Below are positions 37,281 through 46,436 of a DNA stretch of 64,000 bases, in pieces. Numbering within the stretch: position 1 is the stretch's first letter; every line of letters starts with the position of its first letter. A program made the position numbers and the translations under genes. The notes beneath the pieces were generated by a model that ran no database searches, was not told the origin of the DNA, and saw only the letters and a list, made by a program, of their open reading frames with translations. This DNA comes from CAWACP01 sp963780655 (GTDB taxonomy: Bacteria; Acidobacteriota; Terriglobia; Bryobacterales; Bryobacteraceae): NCBI GenBank assembly GCA_963780655.1, contig CAWACP010000004.1, forward strand, positions 1,612,001-1,676,000, written 5' to 3'.

Positions 37281-38609
37281 ATGAAGTTGCTTGACTATCC
37301 CGGGCCCAGCGATGACGTGTTCTCCGGGGCGACGCTCCGGACCGTTGCGGCGACCGTAATGCGTTCTGTCCAAAGGGTCTGTGCGTTGCCGCTCGCGCCT
37401 GCGGTTCTCCGCCAGTGGCGCAGGCCGCGCGTGGCGGACGATCCCGGTTTCCGTATGTCGGTGATCGAGTGGCGCGCAGGCACGTTCGACGACCCGGTGG
37501 ACAGGCTCCGATTCCTGCGCAACACCATGCATCAGGAGCTCGCCGGGGCAATGGCGCAACCGCGGCCACGACGCTGGGGATCAACCGTTCTGCGCGCGGT
37601 TATCCCGACGGCCATTCTCGTCGCCCTCGTGATCCTCCTGCCGTTCTCGACCATCTCGACGGCCGCTCCGCCTAAACACTTCCTGATGGCGAGGCCGAAG
37701 CCGCAGCCGCGCGGGGAGGACGCAAAGGCGGTCTGGATCGTGGATTCCACGCCCGGGTACGACACCTATAGCAACGGCCTCCGCGTCGAGAAACAATACG
37801 AGACCGCCGGCCAGGAGCGCCCACCGTATCGCGTTTATATGCGCCGCGACCCGACTCTCGAGAGCTCAGTAATGAAGTCAGGGCCCGCGGGCATCGTCTA
37901 TCACACCACCGAGAGCCATCTCGCGCCGTTCGAGCCGCAGCAGAACGGCCAGTTACGCCGGATCCAGACAGCGGTGCTCGATTTGGTGCGCCGTAACCGC
38001 TCCTATCACTACGTCATCGACCGGTTCGGCCGCGTGTTCAGAATCGTGCCCGAAGAGGACTTGGCCAATCACGCCGGCCTCTCCATCTGGGCCGACGAAC
38101 AGTACGCCTACGTCAACCTGAACGGCAGCTTTCTGGGCGTCTCGTTCGAAGGGCAGAGCCGGCCGGGCGAGGAGCAGCCGGAGATCACTTCGGCGCAGGT
38201 GAACGCGGCGCGCGTGCTCACCGACATGCTGCGCAACAAGTACGGCATTCCCGCGGGCAACTGCGTCACCCACGCGCAGGTCTCGGTGAATCCCGCCAAC
38301 ATGCGCATCGGATATCACACGGACTGGGCCGCGAATTTTCCTTTCCGGGAAATCGGGCTGGGGGATAACTACGAGGAGCCGCTGGCCAGCGTGTATGCCT
38401 TCGGCTTCGATTTCGACGAGCTTTTCATGCAGTCCACCGGGCGTCGGCTCTGGAATGGGCTGATGGCTTCGGAGGAACAGATACGGCAGCAGGCCTCGGC
38501 GCTGGACATGACTATTCCCGCGTACAAGCGCCTGCTGCGGCAGCGTTACGAACAGATTCTGGCAGCGCAGAAGTCGCAGTTACAGAAGGGAGAAAGCAAT
38601 GAAGAATGA
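37281..38609 (+). CDS. Membrane-anchored N-acetylmuramoyl-L-alanine amidase
   Basis: A 442-residue protein. The first 105 residues are predicted cytoplasmic, with an Arg-rich stretch; one helix follows (VIPTAILVALVILLPFSTIS, about 110-130). The extracytoplasmic domain (about 190-370) is a zinc amidase of the Amidase_2/PGRP fold: GIVYHTTESHLAPF with the first ligand His, SYHYVIDRFGRVFRIV, NLNGSFLGVSFEG, and NCVTHAQVSVNPANMRIGYHTDW for the remaining ligands. It cleaves the stem peptide from peptidoglycan. It overlaps the actin-like gene by 11 bp, implying that cell-wall hydrolysis and the filament protein are made together. Confidence 0.85.
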   Translation: MKLLDYPGPSDDVFSGATLRTVAATVMRSVQRVCALPLAPAVLRQWRRPRVADDPGFRMSVIEWRAGTFDDPVDRLRFLRNTMHQELAGAMAQPRPRRWGSTVLRAVIPTAILVALVILLPFSTISTAAPPKHFLMARPKPQPRGEDAKAVWIVDSTPGYDTYSNGLRVEKQYETAGQERPPYRVYMRRDPTLESSVMKSGPAGIVYHTTESHLAPFEPQQNGQLRRIQTAVLDLVRRNRSYHYVIDRFGRVFRIVPEEDLANHAGLSIWADEQYAYVNLNGSFLGVSFEGQSRPGEEQPEITSAQVNAARVLTDMLRNKYGIPAGNCVTHAQVSVNPANMRIGYHTDWAANFPFREIGLGDNYEEPLASVYAFGFDFDELFMQSTGRRLWNGLMASEEQIRQQASALDMTIPAYKRLLRQRYEQILAAQKSQLQKGESNEE

Positions 38610-39600
38610 CAAAACACCGGGTGGCGCCATCGGACTGGACGTCGGTACCAGCCGCATTTGCGTGGCCCGCGAGGAAAGCGGAAGTCAACAATACCGCACG
38701 GAGTTGAACGCGTTCGTCGTCATCCCGTATTCAAAGATAACGGAAAACGTGCTCGTTCGTGAGAACGTTCCCCATACCGTGCAGGACGGACAGATCGCCG
38801 TGCATGGCAACGAGTCTGAAAAATTCGCCGAGTTCCTGAACGTGGAGACGCGGCGCACCATGACCGGCGGCCTGCTGAATGCCGCCGAGCCGGACAGCCT
38901 GAACATGATACGCCAGTTCCTCAGCGCGATGGTGGGCCAGGCGAACGGCCCGAAGAGAATCTGTTTCACAGTGCCCGCACCGCCCGCCGGCGCGCAGGAC
39001 AGCCTCACGTATCATGAGGCCACCATCCGGCAGATCCTGACCGAGCTCGGCTACTCGGTACGAAGCATCAACGAGGGCCTCGCGGTGGTTTACTCCGATC
39101 TGGAATCGTCCAACTACACCGGCATCGGCGTGAGCTGCGGCGGCGGCCTGTGCAACGTATGTCTCGCTTACCTGTCGGTACCGGTGCTCTCGTTCAGCGT
39201 TCCCCGCGCGGGCGACTACATCGATTCCAGCGCGGCTTCGGTTACCGGCGAGCGGGCGAACCGCATTCGCCTGTTGAAGGAAGGGTCGTTCCACTTCAAT
39301 GGCCACTTCGCCGACAAGGTGCATCAGGTGCTCGGCGTGTACTACGACGAGATGATCCGCACGCTGGTGCAATCGATGAAGGAAGCCTTCGCGAGCGCGC
39401 GCAATCTGCCAAAGCTGGGCCGTCCCATGCCGCTGGTGCTGAGCGGAGGCACCACGCTGCCGGCCGGTTTCCGCGACCGCTTCGAAAAGATCCTCACCGA
39501 AGCGACCCTTCCGGTGGCCATCTCCGAAGTGCGCATGGCCGCCGAGCCGCTGCATGGGTCCGCAAAGGGCGCGCTGATCGCCGCGCTGACGGATCTCTGA
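38599..39600 (+). CDS. Actin-like (MreB/FtsA/ParM superfamily) ATPase
   Basis: A 333-residue protein with actin-fold ATP-binding motifs: phosphate 1 AIGLDVGTSRICVAREE, phosphate 2 in YTGIGVSCGGGLCNVCLAY (an unusual Cys-rich variant of the normal DIGGGTTD), and adenosine motif LVLSGGTTLPAGFRDRF. Connect regions are plausible (ICFTVPAPPAGAQDS). It is shorter than MreB-like relatives of this type and lacks an obvious membrane helix. Start ATG 38599 with GAAGGGAGAAAG upstream. Coupled to the amidase and followed 98 bp later by a PAAR protein. Filament formation is inferred from fold only. Confidence 0.75.
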   Translation: MKNDKTPGGAIGLDVGTSRICVAREESGSQQYRTELNAFVVIPYSKITENVLVRENVPHTVQDGQIAVHGNESEKFAEFLNVETRRTMTGGLLNAAEPDSLNMIRQFLSAMVGQANGPKRICFTVPAPPAGAQDSLTYHEATIRQILTELGYSVRSINEGLAVVYSDLESSNYTGIGVSCGGGLCNVCLAYLSVPVLSFSVPRAGDYIDSSAASVTGERANRIRLLKEGSFHFNGHFADKVHQVLGVYYDEMIRTLVQSMKEAFASARNLPKLGRPMPLVLSGGTTLPAGFRDRFEKILTEATLPVAISEVRMAAEPLHGSAKGALIAALTDL

Positions 39601-39698
39601 TTTCAGATCGATCTCCCGGGCGACTTCTCCCTTCTGCCAGCCCGGATGGCAGGCGCGCCGGCTTTCATGCTGCTATGCTGGCATGAGCCGGTGCGCTG

Positions 39699-39989
39699 AT
39701 GCCGTTTGCCGCAAGAGTTACGGACATGCACGTCTGCCCGATGGTGACGGGCGTGGTGCCGCACGTCGGCGGACCGATCCTGCCGCCCGGCGAACCGACC
39801 GTGCTCATCGAGTTCTTACCTGCCGCGCGCGTAACGGATATGGCCGTTTGCGTGGGGCCGCCCGACATGATCGCAATGGGCTCGACGTCGGTGATGATCG
39901 GCTTTCTGCCCGCCGCGCGCATGGCGGACGAGACCATTCACGGCGGCATGATCGTGATGGGCGCGCCGACCGTGATCATCGGCGGGTGA
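39699..39989 (+). CDS. PAAR-domain protein
   Basis: A 96-residue protein built of PAAR repeats: PFAARVTDMHVCPMV, LPAARVTDMAVCVGPPDMIAMGS and LPAARMADETIHGGMIVMGA. PAAR proteins form the sharp metal-binding tip of T6SS and related contractile spikes; His and Cys ligands are present (MHVCP, AVCVG, TIHGG). No other secretion-system gene is in the window. It lies 98 bp after the actin-like gene on the same strand. A role in delivering the adjacent amidase is speculative because that amidase is membrane anchored. Confidence 0.88.
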   Translation: MPFAARVTDMHVCPMVTGVVPHVGGPILPPGEPTVLIEFLPAARVTDMAVCVGPPDMIAMGSTSVMIGFLPAARMADETIHGGMIVMGAPTVIIGG

Positions 39990-40001
39990 CTGCAGGCACA
40001 C

Positions 40002-40123
40002 GTGGGGCAGGCTTTCAGCCAGGCTGTCAGCCTGCGGCGGCCTGTCAGGCCGTCAGGTGCCAATCGGAACGCCAGACCAGGCGGGCTGACAGCCCGCCGC
40101 AGCCTAACTAAAGGCCGCCCCAC
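40002..40123. repeat. Composite repeat, 122 bp, GTGGGGC ends
   Basis: Begins GTGGGGCAGGCTTTCAGCC and ends GGCCGCCCCAC; inside are further hairpins (GGCGGCCTGTCAGGCC, GCGGGCTGACAGCCCGC). Noncoding. It belongs with 40192-40287 and the elements at 9284, 33861 and 47665. Confidence 0.65.
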
Positions 40124-40141
40124 AAATGCCGGCCAGGTTAA

Positions 40142-40162
40142 GTAGAGTAGGCTTTAGCCTGC
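40142..40162. repeat. Short hairpin repeat (TAGAGTAGGC variant)
   Basis: GTAGAGTAGGCTTTAGCC plus TGC, the same variant as at 22033-22053. It lies between two composite repeats; the whole 39990-40291 gap consists of repeats and no gene is seen. Confidence 0.7.
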
Positions 40163-40191
40163 GCACTTACTAGTGCACACCGCGAACACCA

Positions 40192-40287
40192 GTGGGCAGC
40201 GTCTTACGCTGCGGCGGCCTCTCAGGCCGCCTCCGGACGAACAATGGCGGGACTGAGAGTCCCGCGGAGCCTGAGAGGCTGCCCCAC
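40192..40287. repeat. Composite repeat, 96 bp, GTGGGC/GCCCCAC ends
   Basis: Begins GTGGGCAGCG and ends GAGAGGCTGCCCCAC, with inner hairpins GGCGGCCTCTCAGGCCGCC and GGGACTGAGAGTCCC. It abuts the stop codon of the PIG-L deacetylase. Confidence 0.65.
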
Positions 40288-40291
40288 AAGG

Positions 40292-41149
40292 TTAGCCTGC
40301 GTTGTTGTACCGGCCCAGGCGAGCTGCCACATCGGCGCGGAAGTCGTCGATAAAGCGCGTCACATAATCCGCCGCTGAAAGGCTGTCGTCCTCCACCAGA
40401 GGCGTCAGGTCCATGGCAAACGTCAGAGCCGTTTCCACGTCGGTCGCATGCGACGCCGAGTAAGTCGCGTTGGCGAGGCGGCGGCCCGCGGTCGCGAGGT
40501 CGTATCGTTTGCCTCCGGTCACCTGCGAATCGAACACGCCCACCAGTGCGGCCCCAATGTTCTGGCGTTCCGAGACGGGCAGCGTTTGTTTGTGCGCGTC
40601 GGGCATCCAGTCGAGATCGCGCCAGACCTCGCACCCATAGACTTTCTTTGGACGCTGCTCGCGCGGGAGCGAGCGCAACGCTGCCAGGCAATGCATAGCC
40701 ACGCCGATGTGCGTGTCGTGCTTATCCGCCAGGTTGTGCAGGTACGCCACCTCGGCGCCCGCGGTCCGGAAGATGCCGGCAAGCTCCGCGTCCAGTTCCG
40801 CGTTCACCGGATTCTTCACGTCGGCGCTGCTGTATCCGAGCTGAAGCTGGCACGAGTAATCGCCCACGTACGCGGCTTTGCGCTGCTCGCCGACGCGGAT
40901 TTTCTGCATCTCCTGGTCCGTGTAATTCGCGTAGATGCCGCTGCGCGGACTGCCCGCACCGTTGGTCACCACCACGCCGGTGAACCACCGGTCGAACCGG
41001 CCAAAGCATTCGGCGATGCCGTGGTAGGCCATGATCTCGATGTCGTCCTGATGCGCGGCGACGGAGATGTGCGTGGTCCGGCGGAGCGCCGCATCGGCGG
41101 ACGTCCCATCGGGCACGAACAGGTCAGCGTTCTGGTTGCGTAGTTTCAT
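40292..41149 (-). CDS. PIG-L family deacetylase (LmbE-like)
   Basis: A 285-residue zinc deacetylase, likely removing the acetyl group from an N-acetylglucosamine-type substrate. The AHxDDxE motif appears as ISVAAHQDDIEIMAYH, with the second His block DKHDTHIGVAMH. Starts at ATG 41149, 3 bp after the ROK kinase. Together with the Na+/solute symporter and ROK kinase it forms an amino-sugar uptake and processing unit. No signal peptide, so deacetylation should be cytoplasmic. Confidence 0.87.
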   Translation of the reverse strand: MKLRNQNADLFVPDGTSADAALRRTTHISVAAHQDDIEIMAYHGIAECFGRFDRWFTGVVVTNGAGSPRSGIYANYTDQEMQKIRVGEQRKAAYVGDYSCQLQLGYSSADVKNPVNAELDAELAGIFRTAGAEVAYLHNLADKHDTHIGVAMHCLAALRSLPREQRPKKVYGCEVWRDLDWMPDAHKQTLPVSERQNIGAALVGVFDSQVTGGKRYDLATAGRRLANATYSASHATDVETALTFAMDLTPLVEDDSLSAADYVTRFIDDFRADVAARLGRYNNAG

Positions 41150-41152
41150 TGC

Positions 41153-42505
41153 TTATCCATTCAGTGGCGGCAGTGTGGCCGCGGCGGCGGCCTGGCCGTG
41201 ACGTTTGTCCTGCTCGCCCGGCAGATGCAGTTGGACGCGCTCGGCGACGTCGGGGGAATCAGCGCGAAGGACGCGCAGCGCCTCTTGAATAACGATGTCC
41301 CCTCCGGCGCCTGTCGTTACGCGGCCCATCACCAGCACGTGCCGCAATTCGTAGAAATCCGCGTAGTGCGCCACGCCATAGCCAAGATACGCGCCGATGG
41401 TTTCGTACACACGCCGGGCGCGGTGGTCGCCGGCGGTCATCAGTTCCTGGAGATGCAGAAGGCGCTTCGCGAAGGGCATCTCGGAAGCGACCTCAATGCC
41501 CACTTCGGGCAGCAGTCGCGCCACGGCCTGCTGCGAGAAATACTGTGCTCCGACGCCGCGGTCCCCCGACCATTCATCGACCGGGGCGTCGTCGGCGTAA
41601 TCGACCGGGGCGAACGCAAGCTCGTTGAGCCAGTCTGTGATGGCGCCGGACGGCGTCACATATCCCGCGGCCATGCTGGTGCCCATAGAAATGCCCAGCA
41701 CCGCATTGTCGCCGAGCGACATGGATGCGGCGAGCGCGGCCACCTCGCCATCGTTCACCACCATGAAGGGCACGTTATTCCATCGTTCGCGCAGGCGATG
41801 GAACATGGGCCGAATATCGGATTCGAACTTCTCGGCCGGGACGCCGCGAAACAGCGACGCTGCACGCGGCTCGTTATCGACGTAAACGCCGGCAGCGCTG
41901 CCGCCGATCGCATCCACGCGCGGCAGGTGAGCGGCGGCGCGGTGGAGCGTATCGTCGATGCCGTTGTAATGGTATTGCGGGTCGCTCTGGAAGTACGGGT
42001 CCCAGACCACTTCCTCGCTGAACACCACCTCGCCGTCGATCATGGCGGCGCACTTGCGATCGCTGCCGCCCAGATCGAACCCGATACGGCAGCCGTCAAA
42101 GTGGCGTCCGAGGGGCGCGGCGGATTCGACGGACTCGGGCGCTTTGTCGAACGGAACTGATTCGATGACGAACGGCGCCTTGTACACGCGCTCGCCCATG
42201 AAGGCGTAATCGAATGCGCGGGGGCCATCAGGCGAGTAGGTGCGGCGAAGATGCTCGGCAATGTCCGGAGCGCCTGCCACGGTGACGCGATGCCCGCCCC
42301 TCTGCCAGAGCAGAAACTTGAGCAGCCGCTCGGCGTAACGCTCGTTGAGCGGCCGCGAGGCGGCGCTGTCCGGCAGCAGCTCCGTGCGGAAGACGGACAC
42401 GGACGATGGTCTGCGCTCGAGCGCGAGCGCGATCGGGACGCCGCGGCCCGATTGCCGCACCGCGTTCCGGTAATCACGGTTCCAGATGGCTGCCGGTTCA
42501 GTCAT
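41153..42505 (-). CDS. ROK-family sugar kinase-like protein
   Basis: A protein of about 450 residues with the ROK fold: IGFDLGGSDRKCAAMIDGEV (ATP-binding DLGGS), PFMVVNDGEVAALAA (substrate Asp region) and LGISMGTSMAAGYVT. It is longer than typical ROK kinases (about 300) because of a 150-residue N-terminal part. The usual ROK zinc-binding cysteine motif is not seen. Start ATG 42505 lies directly after the symporter stop; a TTG at 42514 is an alternative. Probably phosphorylates the sugar imported by the symporter. Confidence 0.8.
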   Translation of the reverse strand: MTEPAAIWNRDYRNAVRQSGRGVPIALALERRPSSVSVFRTELLPDSAASRPLNERYAERLLKFLLWQRGGHRVTVAGAPDIAEHLRRTYSPDGPRAFDYAFMGERVYKAPFVIESVPFDKAPESVESAAPLGRHFDGCRIGFDLGGSDRKCAAMIDGEVVFSEEVVWDPYFQSDPQYHYNGIDDTLHRAAAHLPRVDAIGGSAAGVYVDNEPRAASLFRGVPAEKFESDIRPMFHRLRERWNNVPFMVVNDGEVAALAASMSLGDNAVLGISMGTSMAAGYVTPSGAITDWLNELAFAPVDYADDAPVDEWSGDRGVGAQYFSQQAVARLLPEVGIEVASEMPFAKRLLHLQELMTAGDHRARRVYETIGAYLGYGVAHYADFYELRHVLVMGRVTTGAGGDIVIQEALRVLRADSPDVAERVQLHLPGEQDKRHGQAAAAATLPPLNG

Positions 42506-42506
42506 C

Positions 42507-44285
42507 TCAGTCAACCACCGAGCTCCAGCCGCGCCGCGAGAGGTCGTAATAGATCACCGCGCCGGCAACGGCCGCCGCCACGAGAAAGCCGGCGCCCATC
42601 GCGTATTCCTCCAGCACGAGTTTGCCGATCCCGAACAGGAAGGTGTAGATGAGCACGCAGCCGGCGATCCAGTCGAGCAGGTTGTGCCAGCCGTCTGTGG
42701 AAGGCTTCACGTCGGGCGCCTGGGCGGCGATATGGCGCCAACCGGCGAGCGATGGCCTGGTGCGCCGGTAGAAGCTCAGCAACACGTCCTGCGGTTCGGG
42801 CGCGGTAAGCATGGTCACGGCGATCCAAACCACGGTGGTCACGCCGACTGTGATCAGCATGAGCCACGCGAAATCGCGGGGCCGGCTGTTATCGAGATGC
42901 CAGACGCTCTGCAGCGCCACCGAAACCACGAACGCCGAGATCATGGCCGAGATCTCGCTCCATGCGTTGATGCGCCACCAGTACCAGCGAAGAAGGAGCA
43001 CGAGCCCGGTCCCGGCGCCCGTCACCAGAAGCAGTTTCCAGGCCGAGGCGATGGAATCCATGTAGAACGTGACGATGGCCGAGATGATGGTGAGCAGCAC
43101 GGTGGCGAGCTGTGAGATGACCACGTAGTGCCGGTCCGACTCGCTGGGCTTCAGGAAACGCTTGTAGAAATCGTTCACCAGATAGCTGGCGCCCCAGTTC
43201 AACTGCGTCGCAATGGTGGACATAAACGCCGCGATGAAGGCCGCCACCATCAGCCCGCGTAACGATGCCGGCAGGCACTGGATCATCACGCGCACATAGC
43301 CGGTCTCAGGATCCTTCAGACCCGGAAACAGCACCAGCGACGCGAGCGCCACGACAATCCAGGGCCACGGCCGCAGTGCATAATGCGCGATGTTGAACCA
43401 CAGCGTGGCCAGCAGCGAGTGCCGCTCGTCCTTCGCGCTGAACATGCGCTGCGCAACGTAACCGCCGCCGCCGGGCTCGGCGCCCGGATACCACGTGGCC
43501 CACCAGTTCACGCCGATGTACACGAGAAACGTGATGAGCGGCATCCACGCCGAGTCGGTATCGGGAATGAAGTTGAGCACCGAGCCATGGCCGCCGGCCG
43601 CGGTACGCGCAACATCGATGACCCGCAGCTTCGTCTTCAGCGCATCCATGCCGCCCACCCACTGCACTGCGAAGACTGCCAGCACCACGATCATCCCCAT
43701 CTTCACGATGAACTGGAACACATCGGTGACCAGCACGCCCCAGAGTCCCGACATGGTGGAGATCATCGACGTGAGCGCGATAATCGCGATTACCAGGCCC
43801 AGCGCCTGCAGCTTGCTGACGCCGAGCACCAGCATCAGGATTTTCACCATGGCCAGGTTCACCCAGCCGAGAATGATGCAGTTGATGGGGACGCCGAGAT
43901 AGATTGCGCGGAATCCGCGCAGGAACGCCGCGGGCCGGCCGCTGTAACGGATCTCCGCGAACTCGATATCGGTCATCACGCCTGACCGCCGCCACAGGCG
44001 CGCATAGAAGAACACGGTCATGATGCCCGAAGCCACCATGTTCCACCACAGCCAGTTGCCGGCGATGCCACCTACGGCAACCAGACCAGTTACCACCAGT
44101 GGCGTGTCGGCGCCGAACGTGGTGGCCACCATCGACGTGCCCGCCAGCCACCACGGCACGTTGCGGCCGGAGAGGAAGAACTCAGAGATGTTCTTTCCGG
44201 CTCGCGCGCGATAGTAGAGTCCGATGCCGATGTTGAACAGGAAATACAGCGCGACAACAGACCAGTCAGTGAGGGTTAATCGCAT
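42507..44285 (-). CDS. Sodium:solute symporter (SSS family)
   Basis: A 592-residue integral membrane protein of the SLC5/SSS family with 13-14 predicted helices. Recognisable text: NIGIGLYYRARAGKNISEFFLSGRNVPWW (N-terminal half broken here for clarity: YYRARAGKNISEFF, LSGRNVPWWLAGTSMVATTF), SWYPGAEPGGGGYVAQRMFS-like 'WATWYPGAEPGGGGYVAQRM', and FMSTIATQLNWGASYLVNDF with the Na2-site serine/threonine. First gene of the sugar cassette, ATG 44285. Imports a sugar or amino sugar with Na+; substrate inferred from neighbours only. Confidence 0.88.
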   Translation of the reverse strand: MRLTLTDWSVVALYFLFNIGIGLYYRARAGKNISEFFLSGRNVPWWLAGTSMVATTFGADTPLVVTGLVAVGGIAGNWLWWNMVASGIMTVFFYARLWRRSGVMTDIEFAEIRYSGRPAAFLRGFRAIYLGVPINCIILGWVNLAMVKILMLVLGVSKLQALGLVIAIIALTSMISTMSGLWGVLVTDVFQFIVKMGMIVVLAVFAVQWVGGMDALKTKLRVIDVARTAAGGHGSVLNFIPDTDSAWMPLITFLVYIGVNWWATWYPGAEPGGGGYVAQRMFSAKDERHSLLATLWFNIAHYALRPWPWIVVALASLVLFPGLKDPETGYVRVMIQCLPASLRGLMVAAFIAAFMSTIATQLNWGASYLVNDFYKRFLKPSESDRHYVVISQLATVLLTIISAIVTFYMDSIASAWKLLLVTGAGTGLVLLLRWYWWRINAWSEISAMISAFVVSVALQSVWHLDNSRPRDFAWLMLITVGVTTVVWIAVTMLTAPEPQDVLLSFYRRTRPSLAGWRHIAAQAPDVKPSTDGWHNLLDWIAGCVLIYTFLFGIGKLVLEEYAMGAGFLVAAAVAGAVIYYDLSRRGWSSVVD

Positions 44286-44345
44286 TGTGCGGAAGCGACC
44301 AGTTTCTCACGTTTGGCTGAGCGTGGCGTGTGCGACGATATCCTC

Positions 44346-46418
44346 ATGCGAATCTGCGCAGCCGCGATTACCGTTGCGGCTACCCTTGCCGTTTCCTCGG
44401 AAATGCCGCCTCCGCCAAAGACGCCGGTTCACGACGTAACCGAGACTCTGTTCGGCCATAAGATAACCGATCCATATCGCTGGCTGGAAGACCAGAACAG
44501 CCCGGAAACGAGGGCGTGGATCGACGAGCAGAACAAGTATACTCAGTCATTCTTCGCGCAAATCCCGGGGCGTCCCGAGTTCCGCCAGTTACTCACCTCG
44601 CTCAGCCGCGTGGATAACATCGAGGCGCCGGTGGAGCGCGGCGGGCGTTACTTCTTTCTGCGCCGCGCCGCCGACCAGGACCAGTTCGTCCTTTATAAGC
44701 GCAATGGCCGGGATGGCCGCGACGAGGTTCTGCTGGACCCCAACCCGCTCTCGCCGGACCACTCTACCTCAGTCGCGCTCGCCGACGTTTCGCGCGACGG
44801 CAACATGATCGTCTACGAGATTCGTCATGGCGGCGAGGACGAGGTTGTTCCGTCCATCATGGACGTCACGACGCGCACGGTGCTTCCCGATCGCCTGCCC
44901 AGGGCCCGTTACACCATCAGCCTCGAGCCGAATAAGAAGGGCTTCTATTATTCGAACCTCGACGCGTCCGGAAGCCGCCTCCGCTACCACGCGTTCGGAA
45001 CCGACCCGAAGGTTGACCCCGAGCTGATGGCGAGCCGCAGCGCTTCCGAATATCTGGCGCCTGAAGTGAGCCTGAGCGGTCGTTATCTGGTGATCGCGCG
45101 CGAGATCGGCTCGGCCGCGGATAACGTGGACCTGTTCGTCAGGGACCTTTCGGACAACGGCCCGATTCGCCCCATTGTGGACGGCTTACATGCCCGCTTC
45201 GATCCGGTGTTCGCCGGGGACACTCTTTATGTTCTGACGAATTGGAACGCGCCTCGGAACTGTGTCTATCGGATAGATCTTTCGCGTCCCGCGCGCGAGA
45301 ACTGGCAGGAAGTCGTCGGCCAGAGCGACTATCCGCTGGAACGCGTGTTCGCGGTGGGCGGCCACCTGGCGCTCAATTACCTGAAGAACGTGACCACCGA
45401 TATCCGCATCGTGGACGCCGACGGCAAGCCCGTTCGCAACATCGCGCTGCCTCAGCTGGGCACGGCGATGGGACCCTTTGGACGATGGGATTCCAGTGAA
45501 GCGTTCTACCAGTTCACCACTTTCACCGAGAACCGCGTTATCTACCGCTACGACATCGACAACGGCAAACAGGATGTCTGGGGCCGCGTGAAGACGCCCT
45601 TCGAATCGTCCGAGGTGGAGACGAAGCAGGTGTGGTACGAATCGCGTGACAAGACGCGCATACCCATGTTCATCGTTCACCGCAAGGGCATTGCGCTTGA
45701 CGGATCGCACCCGGTGCTGCTGACCGGCTACGGCGGATTCAATGTGTCGAGTGAGCCGGCTTTCTCGCCAGTGGCCACGGCCTGGGTGGCGAAGGGCGGC
45801 GTGTTCGCTCTCGCGAACCTGCGCGGCGGCGGGGAGTTCGGCGAGGAGTGGCACAAGGCCGGCATGCGCGAAAACAAGCAGAATGTTTTCGACGACTTTA
45901 TCGCGGCGGGCGAGTATCTGGTGCGCGCGGGCTACACTACTCCGGCGCGCCTGGGTATCGTGGGCGGGTCGAACGGCGGTCTGCTGGTGGGCGCGGCCTT
46001 GACGCAGCGGCCGGATCTGTTCGGCGCCGTGGTGTGCGCCGTGCCCCTGCTGGATATGGTGCGGTACCAGAAGTTCAAAATCGCAAAGCTGTGGGTGCCC
46101 GAGTACGGGTCGTCGGACGACCCAAAGCAGCTCGACTACATCCTGAAGTATTCGCCGTACCAGAACGTCAGGCCGGGCACGAAATATCCGGCGGTGCTGT
46201 TCATGAGCGGCGATTCCGATACGCGCGTGGACCCGCTGCACGCCCGGAAAATGACGGCGATGGTGCAGGCGGCCAACGCTTCAGGCAAACCGATTCTGCT
46301 CTATTACGAAACCGCCGCGGGCCACAGCAACGGGCTTCCGCTCACGCGCCAGATCGAGCGAAACGCCGACGAGCTGTCATTCCTGTGGTGGCAACTGAGC
46401 CAGCCGGCGGCGCATTGA
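44346..46418 (+). CDS. Prolyl oligopeptidase (S9A)
   Basis: A 690-residue serine peptidase from ATG 44346; MRICAAAITVAATLAVSSEM looks like a signal peptide, so it is probably periplasmic. The N-terminal seven-bladed propeller (about 70-410) starts after HKITDPYRWLEDQNSPETRAW (shown: DPYRWLEDQNSPETRAW). The alpha/beta-hydrolase domain has the nucleophile in GIVGGSNGGLLVGAAL, Asp in SGDSDTRVDPLHARKM and His in AAGHSNG. It cuts short peptides after proline. Divergent from the symporter. Confidence 0.93.
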   Translation: MRICAAAITVAATLAVSSEMPPPPKTPVHDVTETLFGHKITDPYRWLEDQNSPETRAWIDEQNKYTQSFFAQIPGRPEFRQLLTSLSRVDNIEAPVERGGRYFFLRRAADQDQFVLYKRNGRDGRDEVLLDPNPLSPDHSTSVALADVSRDGNMIVYEIRHGGEDEVVPSIMDVTTRTVLPDRLPRARYTISLEPNKKGFYYSNLDASGSRLRYHAFGTDPKVDPELMASRSASEYLAPEVSLSGRYLVIAREIGSAADNVDLFVRDLSDNGPIRPIVDGLHARFDPVFAGDTLYVLTNWNAPRNCVYRIDLSRPARENWQEVVGQSDYPLERVFAVGGHLALNYLKNVTTDIRIVDADGKPVRNIALPQLGTAMGPFGRWDSSEAFYQFTTFTENRVIYRYDIDNGKQDVWGRVKTPFESSEVETKQVWYESRDKTRIPMFIVHRKGIALDGSHPVLLTGYGGFNVSSEPAFSPVATAWVAKGGVFALANLRGGGEFGEEWHKAGMRENKQNVFDDFIAAGEYLVRAGYTTPARLGIVGGSNGGLLVGAALTQRPDLFGAVVCAVPLLDMVRYQKFKIAKLWVPEYGSSDDPKQLDYILKYSPYQNVRPGTKYPAVLFMSGDSDTRVDPLHARKMTAMVQAANASGKPILLYYETAAGHSNGLPLTRQIERNADELSFLWWQLSQPAAH

Positions 46419-46436
46419 ATTATTGGAGGGATTGAA

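Noticed and set aside
39699..39989. PAAR protein as evidence of a type VI secretion locus
   Set aside because: No VgrG, Hcp, TssB/C or ClpV-like gene in the window; PAAR alone does not show a secretion system.
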